In this document: positions 37,801 to 47,269 of the stretch, piece after piece
Numbering within the stretch: the stretch's first letter is position 1
How the letters are laid out: each line of letters begins with the position of its first letter
Assembly: GCF_030682035.1 (NCBI RefSeq)
Contig: NZ_JAUXQZ010000002.1
Span: 109,327 to 173,326 of the forward strand
DNA length: 64,000 nt
Reading direction: 5' to 3'
Origin: Brevundimonas sp.
Lineage (GTDB): Bacteria > Pseudomonadota > Alphaproteobacteria > Caulobacterales > Caulobacteraceae
Notes under the pieces: generated by a model
What the model was told of the DNA's origin: nothing
Database searches by the model: none
The model's input: only the letters and a program-made list of their open reading frames with translations
Program-made: the position numbers and the translations under genes

Positions 37801-39110
37801 GCGAGATCTCGATCCAGGGCCAGATCCAGCCGATCTGGGATCTGTTGGCCGGCGGCGAACGCTCGCTGTCGGGCCAGGTCGCCGCCCGCGCCACCTTGGC
37901 CGGCTCCATTGCCAAGCCGCGCATCAACGGTCGGCTGGATCTGCAACAGGGCCGTTTCCGCGACAGCGCCACCGGCGTCCGCCTCGAGAACATCACCCTC
38001 GCCAGCCGCTTTGACGACACCACCGGCCTGGTCGAGACCTTCAGCGCGATCGACGGCACGGGCGGCTCCGTCTCGGGCAACGGCCGGATCGGCCTGACAC
38101 AGGGTTCCGGCTCCAGCTTACAGCTACAGCTCACCCGGTTCCGGATCATCGACAACGATATCGCGGAGGCCAAGGCGTCCGGTCCCCTGACGGTGACCCG
38201 TGGCGAGGACGGCAATATCACCCTGATCGGCCAGATGGATATCGACGAGGCGCGCATCCAGGCCAATCCGCCCGGATCGACCGGGATCGTCCGGATGGAT
38301 GTGATCGAGATCAATCGGCCCGGCGGCGATGTCCCCGAGGAGGACCAGAACCGCCAGCGCGGCCTGCAGTTCGGCCTCAATATCGGCCTGAGCTCGCCCG
38401 GCGGCGATGTCCGGGTGATCGGGCGCGGGCTGAATGTCGAGATGAACGTCAACGCCCGGGTGACCGGCACCATCGCCCGGCCGACGCTGAGCGGCACGGC
38501 GCGGGTGGTGCGCGGCGACTATGATTTCGCCGGCAAGCGGTTCGTATTCGACGAACGCGGCACGGTGACCCTGTCAACCCATCCCGAGCAGATCCGGCTG
38601 AACCTGACGGCGACGCGTGACGATCCGGCGCTGACCGCCACCATCCGCGTCACCGGCACGGCGGCCCGGCCCGAGATCGCCCTGACCTCCACCCCGGCCC
38701 TGCCGCAGGACGAGATCCTGTCCCAGGTGCTGTTCGGGCGATCCGCCTCGCAGCTGTCCGGCTTCGAGGCGGCCCAGCTAGCCGCGGGCGTTGCGGCGCT
38801 GGCCGGCGGCGGCGGCTTCGATGTGATCGGGAATCTGAGGGAACTGGCCGGACTTGACCGGCTGTCGTTTGGCGGCGAGGCCTCGGGCCTGACCGTCGCG
38901 GGCGGTCGCTACATCACCGACGACGTCTATCTGGAGATCATCGGCGGCGGCGAGAACGGCGCGGCGGTCAATGTCGAATGGCAGGTCCGCCGCAACCTGA
39001 CGATCAGTTCGAAATTTGGCGGACAGGGTGAAGCCAGCCTGTCGATCCGCTGGCGCCGTCAGTCGCGACAGCCGGGCGCCGGTCGCGAGGACCGACGCCC
39101 GAACCGGTGA
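34884..39110 (+). CDS. tamB: Translocation and assembly module protein TamB (DUF490)
   Basis: 1408 aa, N-terminal TM, repetitive AsmA/TamB-like beta content, C-terminal 'DDPALTATIRVTGTAARPEIALTSTPALPQDEILSQVLFGRSASQLSGFEAAQLAAGVAAL'; ATGA-type overlap with tamA. Confidence 0.93.
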   Translation: MTDAAPPPDDAPDTPAETAKKKRTRMQALAFFGGLAAAVLAALMLVVAVGGRMYLLSDSGRGLVTSFVAGKKLGRYGRINVEGVRGDLFDDFTIDRVTVTDAKGVWLEARKVRVDWDWWPLITRRFHATEVKAEVIRLIRRPDVEASTEPPGPQPLSVDIDRFTAEVELLESFSKEYGRWKLSGEANAPRKGSKTAVLNAVSNSRPGDYLRLNATVGHGLADLRLNLRANEARGGPLAGALGYSPDQPFFATAVVNGEVIDAVVRTGDFVPLVIKGRYGEARTRISGFADFSGSDLLAPFAERIGRTVRFGFATSSDSDDDGRIGVAWRLIAQNLESRASGEIRLSDQSSPDGITLDISTRSLTRLAGQAAGGAAAYRGLFRGTAAQWRLDGSVDLIGPEVASYRAQRLRGPLNIQVRQGRMDVDGDIRVAGGSSAGIVGGLLGPTPRLSFEAVRQADGAILLERVNLTGRALTLAGSGGRNLFGALGFRGNAEITDVSQLRKGARGRFGGPISASTARSGAPWRLTFDGRGRGVTVGMDELDRLLGPTPRLQLTGALDDGRIAVERAQLTGAQGSAAARGLIESDGRLRLALNWDARGPFGVGPVAIDGAMTGRGALTGTLAEPRADLTAAFGKVSAGALALTNAEMILSFRRGADASDGHIELRAGSNYGPARASGNFFLGGDRLRLTEVDLNAGGVTAQGAIALSSNVPSSADLTFTARPGAFLASGTADGRIRLTEGAGAETAILDVTGRNVRFVGSTWVIRTLDLNGRGTLERLPFTLKADVGGATPVSFDGTGVYSRTGPSQTVVLEGGGRVREIAFTTRNPAVIALSGDGRVVRVDLGIGGGVLLGELRQDSRAAIIEANLTSVDLGSLIQDMRGRVTGRLSLRGAGDDLSGSANITLNDIRSIDAPRGIAVDGTLNAVLVNHTLRIQANAADGDAVRAVADITLPVEASAAPLRLAIVRNREMSGEISIQGQIQPIWDLLAGGERSLSGQVAARATLAGSIAKPRINGRLDLQQGRFRDSATGVRLENITLASRFDDTTGLVETFSAIDGTGGSVSGNGRIGLTQGSGSSLQLQLTRFRIIDNDIAEAKASGPLTVTRGEDGNITLIGQMDIDEARIQANPPGSTGIVRMDVIEINRPGGDVPEEDQNRQRGLQFGLNIGLSSPGGDVRVIGRGLNVEMNVNARVTGTIARPTLSGTARVVRGDYDFAGKRFVFDERGTVTLSTHPEQIRLNLTATRDDPALTATIRVTGTAARPEIALTSTPALPQDEILSQVLFGRSASQLSGFEAAQLAAGVAALAGGGGFDVIGNLRELAGLDRLSFGGEASGLTVAGGRYITDDVYLEIIGGGENGAAVNVEWQVRRNLTISSKFGGQGEASLSIRWRRQSRQPGAGREDRRPNR

Positions 39111-39117
39111 CGGGTCC

Positions 39118-39645
39118 CTACTGGGCGGCCGCCATACGCAGCTTGTCGAGCGCACGCGCGCCGCGAATACCGGCGATGTGCATGACCAGTTGGATAACCA
39201 GAATCACGAAGCCGACATAGACCTGCCAGGTCGGAGCAGCGGCCGTTTCAGGCATGCCCGCCTGCCCGGCCATCATCATCCCGAACAGGCCGGACACCAG
39301 GCCGAAGGCCACCAGAATCGCGAAGATGATCGGGATCACGACATTCGGCTTGCTCCATTGGACAAGGCCGAGCACCAGCTGGATGGCGGAGATGCCGATC
39401 GCGCTCCACAGGGCGATCTGCATGGCCATCTCGCCCATGCCGGCCATTTCCGGCGTATCCGCCGACGCTTGAGCCATCGCCGCCTCGATCTCGGCGGAGC
39501 CGCCGGTCATCAGCAGTGCGACGCCGATCGCGCCCCAGACCACGCCGAGGAAGATCGCGATGGCGCTGGCCCGCGCGGCGCCGATCGCCTCGGCCTCCGT
39601 ATTGATCGGCGCCGTCGGATTCGACGCCTTGATCCAGTCAGTCAT
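39118..39645 (-). CDS. Four-TM hypothetical membrane protein
   Basis: ATG at 39645: MTDWIKASNPTAPINTEAEAIGAARASAIAIFLGVVWGAIGVALLMTGG.... Confidence 0.65.
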   Translation of the reverse strand: MTDWIKASNPTAPINTEAEAIGAARASAIAIFLGVVWGAIGVALLMTGGSAEIEAAMAQASADTPEMAGMGEMAMQIALWSAIGISAIQLVLGLVQWSKPNVVIPIIFAILVAFGLVSGLFGMMMAGQAGMPETAAAPTWQVYVGFVILVIQLVMHIAGIRGARALDKLRMAAAQ

Positions 39646-39752
39646 TGAATAGCCCTCCCTTGAAGATGGCGGGAGCCTAGCCCGCTCGCGCGCGGAGCGA
39701 AACCCATGCCTCACCTTCACCTTTCCCGCCCGGACCGCTAGGGTTCACGCGC

Positions 39753-41003
39753 ATGCGGATTCTGCCCCCCGACCAGATCGTGCTCGACCATGTCGCGGCG
39801 CGCGAGACCGCCATCGTCGGCCGCGCCGTCGACTGGGCCAATGTCAGTTCGGGCAGCCGAAACGCGAGCGGGCTGGCGCATGTTCTGGCGCTGCTTGAAG
39901 CGGAAGCGCGGCGCCTGCCGGCCGAGGTCGAGCGCATCCCGACGCGGACATCCACGACCATAGCTGACGACGGCGCGGTGCGGACCGAGGCCCATGCCGA
40001 CGCACTGAGAATCACTACCCGTCCCGACGCGCCGATCCAGGTCGTGCTGACCGGCCACTATGACACTGTGTTCCCGGCGGAGAGCCCGTTCCAGACCGTC
40101 TCCACCCGCGCCGACGGGGCCCTCAACGGCCCCGGGATCGCCGACATGAAGGGCGGGATCAGCGTTATGCTGGCCGCGCTGGAGGCGTTCGAGACTCATC
40201 CCGACCGCGGCAGTGTCGGCTGGACCGTGCTGCTGTCTCCGGATGAGGAGATCGGCTCGCCCGCCTCCGCCCCCCTGCTGGCCGAACTGGGCGCGCGCGG
40301 TCATGTCGGCATGACCTATGAGCCCGCATTGGCGGACGGCACCCTGGCCGGAGCGCGCAAGGGCAGCGGGAACTACCATCTGATCGTCACGGGCAAGGCC
40401 GCCCACGCCGGACGCGCCTTCCACGAGGGCGCCAACGCCGTGGCCGGCGCAGCCATCATCGCCGCCCGCCTGCACGGCCTGAACGGCCAGCGCGACGGCG
40501 TGACGGTCAATGTGGCGAAGATCAGCGGCGGCGGCGCCCTGAACGTCGTGGCCGACAGCGCCGTGGTCCGCTTCAACGTTCGCGTCCCGGACGCCCAGTC
40601 GTCGGCCTGGATCGCAGAGACGGTGCGCGGCATCGCGGCCGAACCCCCCTTCCCCGGCCTGACGCTGGACCTCCACGGCGGCATGACCCGCGCGCCCAAG
40701 CCGATGGACGCCTCCCAGACCGCCCTGTTCGAGGCCGTGCGCGAGACCGGCGCCCTGCTGGGCCAGCCGATCGCATGGAAGCCGTCGGGCGGGGTCTGCG
40801 AGGGCAACAACCTGCACGCCGCCGGCCTGCCCAATATCGACACCCTCGGCGTGCTGGGCGGCGACATCCATTCGGATCAGGAGTTCGCCTGGCCCGCCAG
40901 CTTCGTCGAACGCGCCCAGCTCAGCGCCCTGATTCTGTGCAAGATCGCCTCGGGCGAGATCGATGCGCTGAAACTCAAAGCCCTGCGTCTGGAGACGATG
41001 TAA
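39753..41003 (+). CDS. M20-family metallopeptidase/deacylase-like hydrolase
   Basis: 'VVLTGHYDTVFPAESPF', 'GPGIADMKGGISVMLAALEAF', 'LLSPDEEIGSPAS' are M20 metal/catalytic motifs; next to astA. Confidence 0.9.
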   Translation: MRILPPDQIVLDHVAARETAIVGRAVDWANVSSGSRNASGLAHVLALLEAEARRLPAEVERIPTRTSTTIADDGAVRTEAHADALRITTRPDAPIQVVLTGHYDTVFPAESPFQTVSTRADGALNGPGIADMKGGISVMLAALEAFETHPDRGSVGWTVLLSPDEEIGSPASAPLLAELGARGHVGMTYEPALADGTLAGARKGSGNYHLIVTGKAAHAGRAFHEGANAVAGAAIIAARLHGLNGQRDGVTVNVAKISGGGALNVVADSAVVRFNVRVPDAQSSAWIAETVRGIAAEPPFPGLTLDLHGGMTRAPKPMDASQTALFEAVRETGALLGQPIAWKPSGGVCEGNNLHAAGLPNIDTLGVLGGDIHSDQEFAWPASFVERAQLSALILCKIASGEIDALKLKALRLETM

Positions 41004-41005
41004 CC

Positions 41006-42013
41006 ATGCTCGTCGTCCGACCCGCGGCCCCGGCCGATCTCGACCACCTGCTGGAGCTCGCCATCCTGTCGGGGCCCGGCTTCACCAGCCTGCCCGAAGA
41101 CCCCGACCAGCTGGCCGAGCGCCTCGACCTGAGCCGCGACAGTTTCGCCGGCGTGCTGGAGCCGCGGCAGCGCTGGTACACCCTGATGCTCGAGGAAACT
41201 GAGACCGGCGACGTCGACGGCATCGGTTCGGTCAAGGCGGCGGTCGGGCTGAACCGGCCCTTCTTCTCCTTCCGCGTGGTGACCAACACCCAGTCGTCGC
41301 CCTCGCTGGGCATCAAGCTGGAACAGAAGACCCTCGTGCTGGTCAATGAATGCACCGGCTGGACCGAGGTCGGCTCGCTGTTCCTCAAGGCCGACCGGCG
41401 CAAGGGCGGCGCCGGCCGGCTGCTGAGCCAGTCGCGCTACATGCTGATCGGGGCCGAGCCGGACCTGTTCGCCGACACCGTCCTGGCCGAGCTGCGCGGG
41501 GTCTTTACGCCGGACGGCGCCTGCCCGTTCTGGGACCATGTGGCGCACAAATTCTTCCCCATGGAGTTCGACGAGGCCGACCGGATGACCGGCTCGACCG
41601 ACAAACAGTTCATCCTCGACCTCGCCCCGCGCCATCCGATCTATATCGACCTGCTGCCCGAGCCGGCGCGGGCGGTGATCGGCAAGGTCCATCCCCAGGG
41701 GGTGCCGGCCATGGCCCTGCTGGAAAGCGAAGGTTTCCGCCCCAACGGACTGGTCGACATCTTTGACGCCGGCCCGACCGTCTCCTGCGACCGTGACAAC
41801 ATCCGCACGGTGCGCGACGCGCGCCGGCTGACGGTCGCTGTCGCCGCCGAGGTCGAGGCGGAACTACCGGCCCTGATCTCCACCCACAGCGCGGCGAGCT
41901 TCAGATCGGTGCGTCAGCGGGTGGCCATTGAGGGCGATACGGTCACTCTGACCGCCGAGACCGCCGATGCGCTGAGGGTGCGCGCGGGCGATACCGTGCG
42001 CGTGAAGGCTTGA
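41006..42013 (+). CDS. astA: Arginine N-succinyltransferase
   Basis: 'MLVVRPAAPADLDHLLELAILSGPGFTSLPED', 'LVNECTGWTEVGSLFLKADRRKGGAGRLLSQSRYMLIGAEPDLF', 'FWDHVAHKFFPMEFDEAD'. Confidence 0.95.
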   Translation: MLVVRPAAPADLDHLLELAILSGPGFTSLPEDPDQLAERLDLSRDSFAGVLEPRQRWYTLMLEETETGDVDGIGSVKAAVGLNRPFFSFRVVTNTQSSPSLGIKLEQKTLVLVNECTGWTEVGSLFLKADRRKGGAGRLLSQSRYMLIGAEPDLFADTVLAELRGVFTPDGACPFWDHVAHKFFPMEFDEADRMTGSTDKQFILDLAPRHPIYIDLLPEPARAVIGKVHPQGVPAMALLESEGFRPNGLVDIFDAGPTVSCDRDNIRTVRDARRLTVAVAAEVEAELPALISTHSAASFRSVRQRVAIEGDTVTLTAETADALRVRAGDTVRVKA

Positions 42014-43440
42014 GCGACAGCATGACCCATTTCAAATCCATCGACCCCGCCACCGGCGAGACCGTCTGGGAGGGCGCCGCCGCCTCGGCCGTCGAGGTCC
42101 AGACCGCCGCTGACCGCGCCCGCGCCGCCTTTCCCGACTGGGCGGACCGGCCGCGTCAGGACCGGATCGACGCCGTGAAACGCTATCAGGCGGTGCTGAA
42201 GGCTCGCGCGCCGCAGATGGCCGAGTCGATCAGCCGCGAGACCGGCAAGGCGCTGTGGGAGACCACCGCCGAACTCGGCGCCATGGCTGGCAAGGTCGAC
42301 CTCTCGATCCGCGCCTATGACGAGCGCACCGGCGAGCGCACCGCCGAGACCGGCTTCGGCCACACCACCCTGCGCCACCGGCCGCACGGGGTGGCGGCCG
42401 TCCTGGGCCCGTTCAACTTCCCCGGCCACCTGCCCAACGGCCACATCGTCCCGGCTCTGCTGGCCGGCGACACCGTCGTCTTCAAGCCGTCGGAGGAAGC
42501 GCCCCTGACCGGCCAACTGATGGCCGAGGCCTTCGCCGAGGCCGACCTGCCCGACGGCGTGATCAATGTCGTCCAGGGCGGGCGAGAGACCGGCGCGGCC
42601 TTGCTCGACGCGGGCATCGACGCCCTGATGTTCACCGGCTCGGGCGCGGCCGGCGCGCATTTCCGACGCAAATTCGCCGACGACCCGCATGTGATTCTGG
42701 CGCTGGAGCTGGGCGGCAATAATCCACTGGTGGTCTGGGACGCGGCTGACGCCGAGGCGGTGGCCGGGATCGTGGTCCAGTCCGCCTTCGTCACCACGGG
42801 CCAGCGCTGCTCCTGCGCCCGACGCCTGATCGTGCCCGAGGGGCGGCAGGGCGACGCCATCGTCGAGGCCGTAAACGCTATGGTCGACCGGTTGATCTTT
42901 GCTCCGTGGAAATCGACGCCCGAACCCTATGCTGGACCGTTGATCTCGGTGAAGGCGGCGCAAGGCGCGCTGAAGGCGCTGCAGGACCGGATCGACAGGG
43001 GCGCCAAAGTCATCCGCGCCTCCGGCCCCGTCGGCAATCTGCCCGGCGCCTTCGTCAGGCCCGCCATCATCGACGTCACCGGCGTGGACGTGCCGGACGA
43101 GGAGATGTTCGCTCCCTTCCTGTCAGTGACCCGCGTCGGCTCGTTCGAAGCGGCGATCGCCGAGGCCAACGCCACCCGCTACGGCCTGTCCGCCGGCCTG
43201 GTCTCTGACGACCCCGCCAACTGGGACCGCTTCATCCGCCGCATCCGCGCGGGCGTGGTGAACTTCAACCGTCCGACCACCGGCGCCGCCGGCGACATGC
43301 CCTTCGGCGGCCTCGGCGCCAGCGGCAATCACCGGCCCAGTGCGTATTACGCCGCCGACTATTGCGCCTATCCGGTGGCCAGTTTCGAGGCCGTGTCGGT
43401 GAAGAATATTGAGAGCGAGATCAAGGGGCTGCGGGCGTGA
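42010..43440 (+). CDS. astD: N-succinylglutamate 5-semialdehyde dehydrogenase; start may be ATG at 42022
   Basis: Aldehyde dehydrogenase with 'GVAAVLGPFNFPGHLPNGHIVPALLAGDTVVFKPSEEAPLTGQLMAEAF', 'LELGGNNPLVVWDAAD', 'TTGQRCSCARRLIV'; AST cluster. Confidence 0.94.
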   Translation: MSDSMTHFKSIDPATGETVWEGAAASAVEVQTAADRARAAFPDWADRPRQDRIDAVKRYQAVLKARAPQMAESISRETGKALWETTAELGAMAGKVDLSIRAYDERTGERTAETGFGHTTLRHRPHGVAAVLGPFNFPGHLPNGHIVPALLAGDTVVFKPSEEAPLTGQLMAEAFAEADLPDGVINVVQGGRETGAALLDAGIDALMFTGSGAAGAHFRRKFADDPHVILALELGGNNPLVVWDAADAEAVAGIVVQSAFVTTGQRCSCARRLIVPEGRQGDAIVEAVNAMVDRLIFAPWKSTPEPYAGPLISVKAAQGALKALQDRIDRGAKVIRASGPVGNLPGAFVRPAIIDVTGVDVPDEEMFAPFLSVTRVGSFEAAIAEANATRYGLSAGLVSDDPANWDRFIRRIRAGVVNFNRPTTGAAGDMPFGGLGASGNHRPSAYYAADYCAYPVASFEAVSVKNIESEIKGLRA

Positions 43441-43597
43441 CCCTCTCCCAGAGGGAGAGGGAGGGGCCCGCCGCTAAGCGGTGGGAGGGTGAGGGGTTTC
43501 GCTCTCAGCCGGGACGCACCGTAACCCCTCACCCGCCCGCGCAAGGACGGATGCTGACGCATCCGTGCGCAGCCTCCCTCTCCCTTCGGGAGAGGGA
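43441..43597. repeat. Intergenic palindromic repeat between astD and astB
   Basis: CCCTCTCCCAGAGGGAGAGGGAGGG...TCCCTCTCCCTTCGGGAGAGGG inverted arms with inner GGGTGAGGGGTTtcg/aACCCCTCACCC pairing. Confidence 0.75.
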
Positions 43598-43600
43598 TCA

Positions 43601-44935
43601 ATGACCGCCGTCGAAGCCAACGCCGACGGCCTGATCGGGCCGACCCACTCCTATGCGGGCCTGTCGCCGGGCAATCTGGCGTCCAGCTTGAACAAGGGCG
43701 AGGCGTCGAACCCGCGGGCGGCGGTGCTGCAGGGCCTCGACAAGATGAAGCGGCTGGCCGACCTGGGCCTGCCGCAATACGTCCTGCCGCCGCACGAGCG
43801 ACCCGACATCCCCTTCCTGCGCTCGCTCGGCTTCACCGGCTCCGACGCCCGCGTCCTCGAACAGGCCTGGAAGGACGCGCCGTCCTTCGCCGCCGCCGCC
43901 TGTTCGGCCTCGCCGATGTGGGCCGCCAACGCCGCGACCGTGACTACCAGCGCCGACAGCGCCGACGGCCGGGTGCATTTCACCCCCGCCAATCTGGTCA
44001 CCAACCTGCACCGCTCGCTGGAGCACCAACAGACGAAGCGGGCGCTGGACGCCCTTTTCCCCGACCCTGAGCGGTTCGCGGTCCATGACGCCCTGCCCTC
44101 GGTCGCCCACCTCGCCGACGAGGGCGCGGCCAATCACGTCCGGCTGTGCGCCGACCACGGCGAGCCGGGCGTCAACATCCTCGTCTGGGGCCGCGAGGCG
44201 TATGAGCCGTGGAGCGGCGCATATCCGGCCCGGCAGACTCGCGAGGCCTCCGAAGCCGTCGCCCGCCGCCACGGCGCCTCGGGCGCGGTGCTGGCCCGCC
44301 AGTCCCGCGCCGCCATCGCCGGCGGGACCTTCCACAATGATGTGGTCTGCGTCGGGGCGCGGGAGACCCTGTTCTTCCACGACCTCGCCTTCGAGGACAC
44401 GGCGGGCACGAAAGCAGCCATCCGCGCCGCCGCCGACGGTCTGTTCGAGCCGATCTTCGTCGAGGTGTCGAGCGCCGACCTGCCGCTGGCCGACGCCATC
44501 TCCAGCTATCTGTTCAACTCCATGCTGGTGCAAATTCCCGGCGAGGACCGCCTGACCCTGATCTGCCCGACCGAGACTCACGACAATCCGCGCAGTCATG
44601 CCGTCGCCCAATCCCTTGTCGCCTCCAACGGCCCCATCGGCCGGGTCGAATACGTCGATGTGCGCCAGTCGATGCGCAACGGCGGCGGCCCCGCCTGCCT
44701 GCGCCTGCGCGTGGTCCTGACCGAGGCCGAACAGGCGGCGACCAACCCGGCCATGCGGCTGACCGATGACCTCCACGCCCGGCTGTCGGCCTGGGGCATC
44801 GCCTGGTACCGCGACACCCTGACCCCCCGCGACCTCGCCGATCCCGCACTGTTGATCGAGAGCCGGGGCGCCCTGGATGCGCTGACGGAGATCCTCGGCC
44901 TCGGCGGAGGGTTCTATCCCTTCCAGCGGGCCTGA
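43601..44935 (+). CDS. astB: N-succinylarginine dihydrolase
   Basis: 'EANADGLIGPTHSYAGLSPGNLASSLNKGEASNPRAAVLQGLDKMKRLADLGLPQ', 'SMRNGGGPACLRLRVVLTEAE'. Confidence 0.96.
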   Translation: MTAVEANADGLIGPTHSYAGLSPGNLASSLNKGEASNPRAAVLQGLDKMKRLADLGLPQYVLPPHERPDIPFLRSLGFTGSDARVLEQAWKDAPSFAAAACSASPMWAANAATVTTSADSADGRVHFTPANLVTNLHRSLEHQQTKRALDALFPDPERFAVHDALPSVAHLADEGAANHVRLCADHGEPGVNILVWGREAYEPWSGAYPARQTREASEAVARRHGASGAVLARQSRAAIAGGTFHNDVVCVGARETLFFHDLAFEDTAGTKAAIRAAADGLFEPIFVEVSSADLPLADAISSYLFNSMLVQIPGEDRLTLICPTETHDNPRSHAVAQSLVASNGPIGRVEYVDVRQSMRNGGGPACLRLRVVLTEAEQAATNPAMRLTDDLHARLSAWGIAWYRDTLTPRDLADPALLIESRGALDALTEILGLGGGFYPFQRA

Positions 44936-45010
44936 TCCGATGTCAGCCTTCTCGCTCGTCATGGAAGCTGAAGCCGACAGAGCGTCTCGCATTCCGCCGC
45001 AGGGCACACG

Positions 45011-46300
45011 ATGACCGACGCCCCGATGACCCCCGCCCGCCGCCTGCGCAACATCATCGGCGGCTCGGCCGGTAATCTGGTCGAATGGTTCGACTGGTTC
45101 GCCTACGCCGCCTTCACCGTCTATTTCGCGCCCGTCTTCTTTCCCAAGGGCGACAGCACCGCCCAGCTGCTGAGCGCGGCGGCGGTGTTCGCGGTCGGCT
45201 TCCTGATGCGGCCGGTCGGAGCCTGGGTCATGGGGGTCTATTCCGACCGGCGCGGCCGCAAAGCCGGGCTGACCCTCTCGGTGACCCTGATGTGCACCGG
45301 CAGTCTGGTCATCGCCTGCACCCCCGGCTACGCCGCCATCGGCCTCGCCGCCCCGGCCCTGCTGCTGTTCGCACGGATGATCCAGGGGCTCAGCGTGGGC
45401 GGCGAGTACGGCTCATCGGCCACCTATCTGTCGGAGATGGCCACGGCGAAGCATCGCGGCTTCTGGTCCAGCTTCCAGTACGTCACCCTGATCTCGGGCC
45501 AGCTGCTGGCCCTCCTGCTGCTGATCGTCTTGCAAAGGACCATGGCCGAGGCTGATCTGGCGGCCTGGGGCTGGCGCATTCCGTTCCTCGTCGGGGCGGC
45601 GCTGGCGGTGGTGGTGTTCTGGCTGCGGCGGCGGCTGGACGAGACCCCCGCCTTCATCGCCACGGACGCCGGCGAAGCGCCGAAATCCAGCGCCCTGCTG
45701 TTGATCCTGAAACATCCGAAGGAGGCGCTGATGGTCCTCGGCCTGACCGCCGGCGGGACCGTCGCCTTCTATACCTACACCACCTATCTGCAGAAATTCC
45801 TCGTCAACACGACCGGCTTCTCCAAGACCACGGCAACCGAAGTCAGCGCCGCGGCCCTGTTCGTCTTCATGCTGTTGCAGCCCGCGGTCGGCGCCTTGTC
45901 TGACCGGATCGGGCGACGGCCGGTGATGATCGCCTTCGGGGTGCTGGGGGTGTTGTTCACCGTGCCGATCATGACCGCCCTGTCCGGGGTCGAGAGCCCG
46001 TTCATGGCCTTCCTGCTGGCCATGACCGCCCTGATCATCGTCAGCGGCTACACCTCGATCAACGCCGTGGTGAAGGCCGAGCTGTTTCCCGCCCATATCC
46101 GCGCTCTGGGCGTCGCCCTGCCCTACGCCATCGCCAACGCCCTGTTCGGCGGCACAGCGGAATACGCCGCCCTGTGGTTCAAGGGTGAAGGCATGGAGAG
46201 CGCCTATTTCTGGTACGTCACCGGCCTGATCGGCGTGTCACTACTGACCTATATCCGGATGCGAGATACGGGCCGCAATAGTCTGATTACCTGCGACTAG
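45011..46300 (+). CDS. MFS transporter, metabolite:H+ symporter (KgtP/ProP-like)
   Basis: 'IIGGSAGNLVEWFDWFAYAAFTVYFAPVFFP', 'MRPVGAWVMGVYSDRRGRKAGL', 'IQGLSVGGEYGSSATYLSE'. Confidence 0.92.
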   Translation: MTDAPMTPARRLRNIIGGSAGNLVEWFDWFAYAAFTVYFAPVFFPKGDSTAQLLSAAAVFAVGFLMRPVGAWVMGVYSDRRGRKAGLTLSVTLMCTGSLVIACTPGYAAIGLAAPALLLFARMIQGLSVGGEYGSSATYLSEMATAKHRGFWSSFQYVTLISGQLLALLLLIVLQRTMAEADLAAWGWRIPFLVGAALAVVVFWLRRRLDETPAFIATDAGEAPKSSALLLILKHPKEALMVLGLTAGGTVAFYTYTTYLQKFLVNTTGFSKTTATEVSAAALFVFMLLQPAVGALSDRIGRRPVMIAFGVLGVLFTVPIMTALSGVESPFMAFLLAMTALIIVSGYTSINAVVKAELFPAHIRALGVALPYAIANALFGGTAEYAALWFKGEGMESAYFWYVTGLIGVSLLTYIRMRDTGRNSLITCD

Positions 46301-47172
46301 GCAGCGAACCGACCGCCCCGGGCTGCATAGGCTTGGGTGCCGCGGGTGAAGACAGTGTCGGTCGGCAGGACGGTCTCGATGGCGACGTCGTCCGCGCCCT
46401 TCAACCGCCCGTAGATCGGGCCGAAATCCTGCAGGGTGTCGCGCTTCAGCTGGTCGATGGAGTCGATGACGAAATAGACCTGCTGGAAGTCGTCGATACG
46501 GTAGAGGGTCCGCATCACCCGCTCGAGGTCGAAGCCGAGGCGGTTGGGGGACGCATCCTCAAGCGAAAAGACGCTCTCGGTCGCCGAGGACACGATCCCG
46601 GCCCCGTAGATACGAAGGCCGTCCGTATCCTGCATCAGGCCGAACTCGACCGTGTACCAGTACAGCCGCGCCAGATTCTGCAGCACGCCCAGCGAGGCCG
46701 CGCGCTGCCCGCCCTTGCCGTAGGCTTCCATATAGTCGGCGAAGTCCGGGTCGGAGAGCATGGGCACATGGCCGAAGACATCGTGGAAGATGTCCGGCTC
46801 CTGCAGGTAGTCCAGCTGATCCGGCTTGCGGATGAACTGGCCCGAGGGGAAGCGGCGGTTGGCCAGATGGTCGAAGAAGACTTCGTCGGGAACCAGTCCC
46901 GGCACGCACACCACGGTCCAGCCGGTCAAGGCCTGAAGCTTCGGGTTCATCACTGCGAAATCGGGGATGCCGCCGGTGTTGAGGTCCAGCGCCGTCAGTC
47001 CCTTGAGGAAGACGTCGGCGGCGCGGCCGGGCAGGATCTTCATCTGCCGGGCGTAGAGGATATCCCAGGTCTGGTGCTCGACCTCGCTGTAGGAGGCCCA
47101 GTCCTGCGGGATGGTCCAGTCGGAGGCGGCGCCTTGCGGCGGCGCATCGAACACGTGCTCGAAATCGGACAT
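46297..47172 (-). CDS. phhA: Phenylalanine 4-monooxygenase
   Basis: 'DYLQEPDIFHDVFGHVPMLSDPDFADYMEAYGKGG', 'LARLYWYTVEFGLMQD', 'LRIYGAGIVSSATESVFSL'. Confidence 0.95.
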   Translation of the reverse strand: MSDFEHVFDAPPQGAASDWTIPQDWASYSEVEHQTWDILYARQMKILPGRAADVFLKGLTALDLNTGGIPDFAVMNPKLQALTGWTVVCVPGLVPDEVFFDHLANRRFPSGQFIRKPDQLDYLQEPDIFHDVFGHVPMLSDPDFADYMEAYGKGGQRAASLGVLQNLARLYWYTVEFGLMQDTDGLRIYGAGIVSSATESVFSLEDASPNRLGFDLERVMRTLYRIDDFQQVYFVIDSIDQLKRDTLQDFGPIYGRLKGADDVAIETVLPTDTVFTRGTQAYAARGGRFAA

Positions 47173-47269
47173 GGACGCGCTCCTGCAGTCTGCGGGCTCT
47201 GAAGGGCCCTTGTCGCCAATCTAGGCGCGACGCGCGGCCCGCGCCAGCGTCGGCCACAGATCGGGGCGC

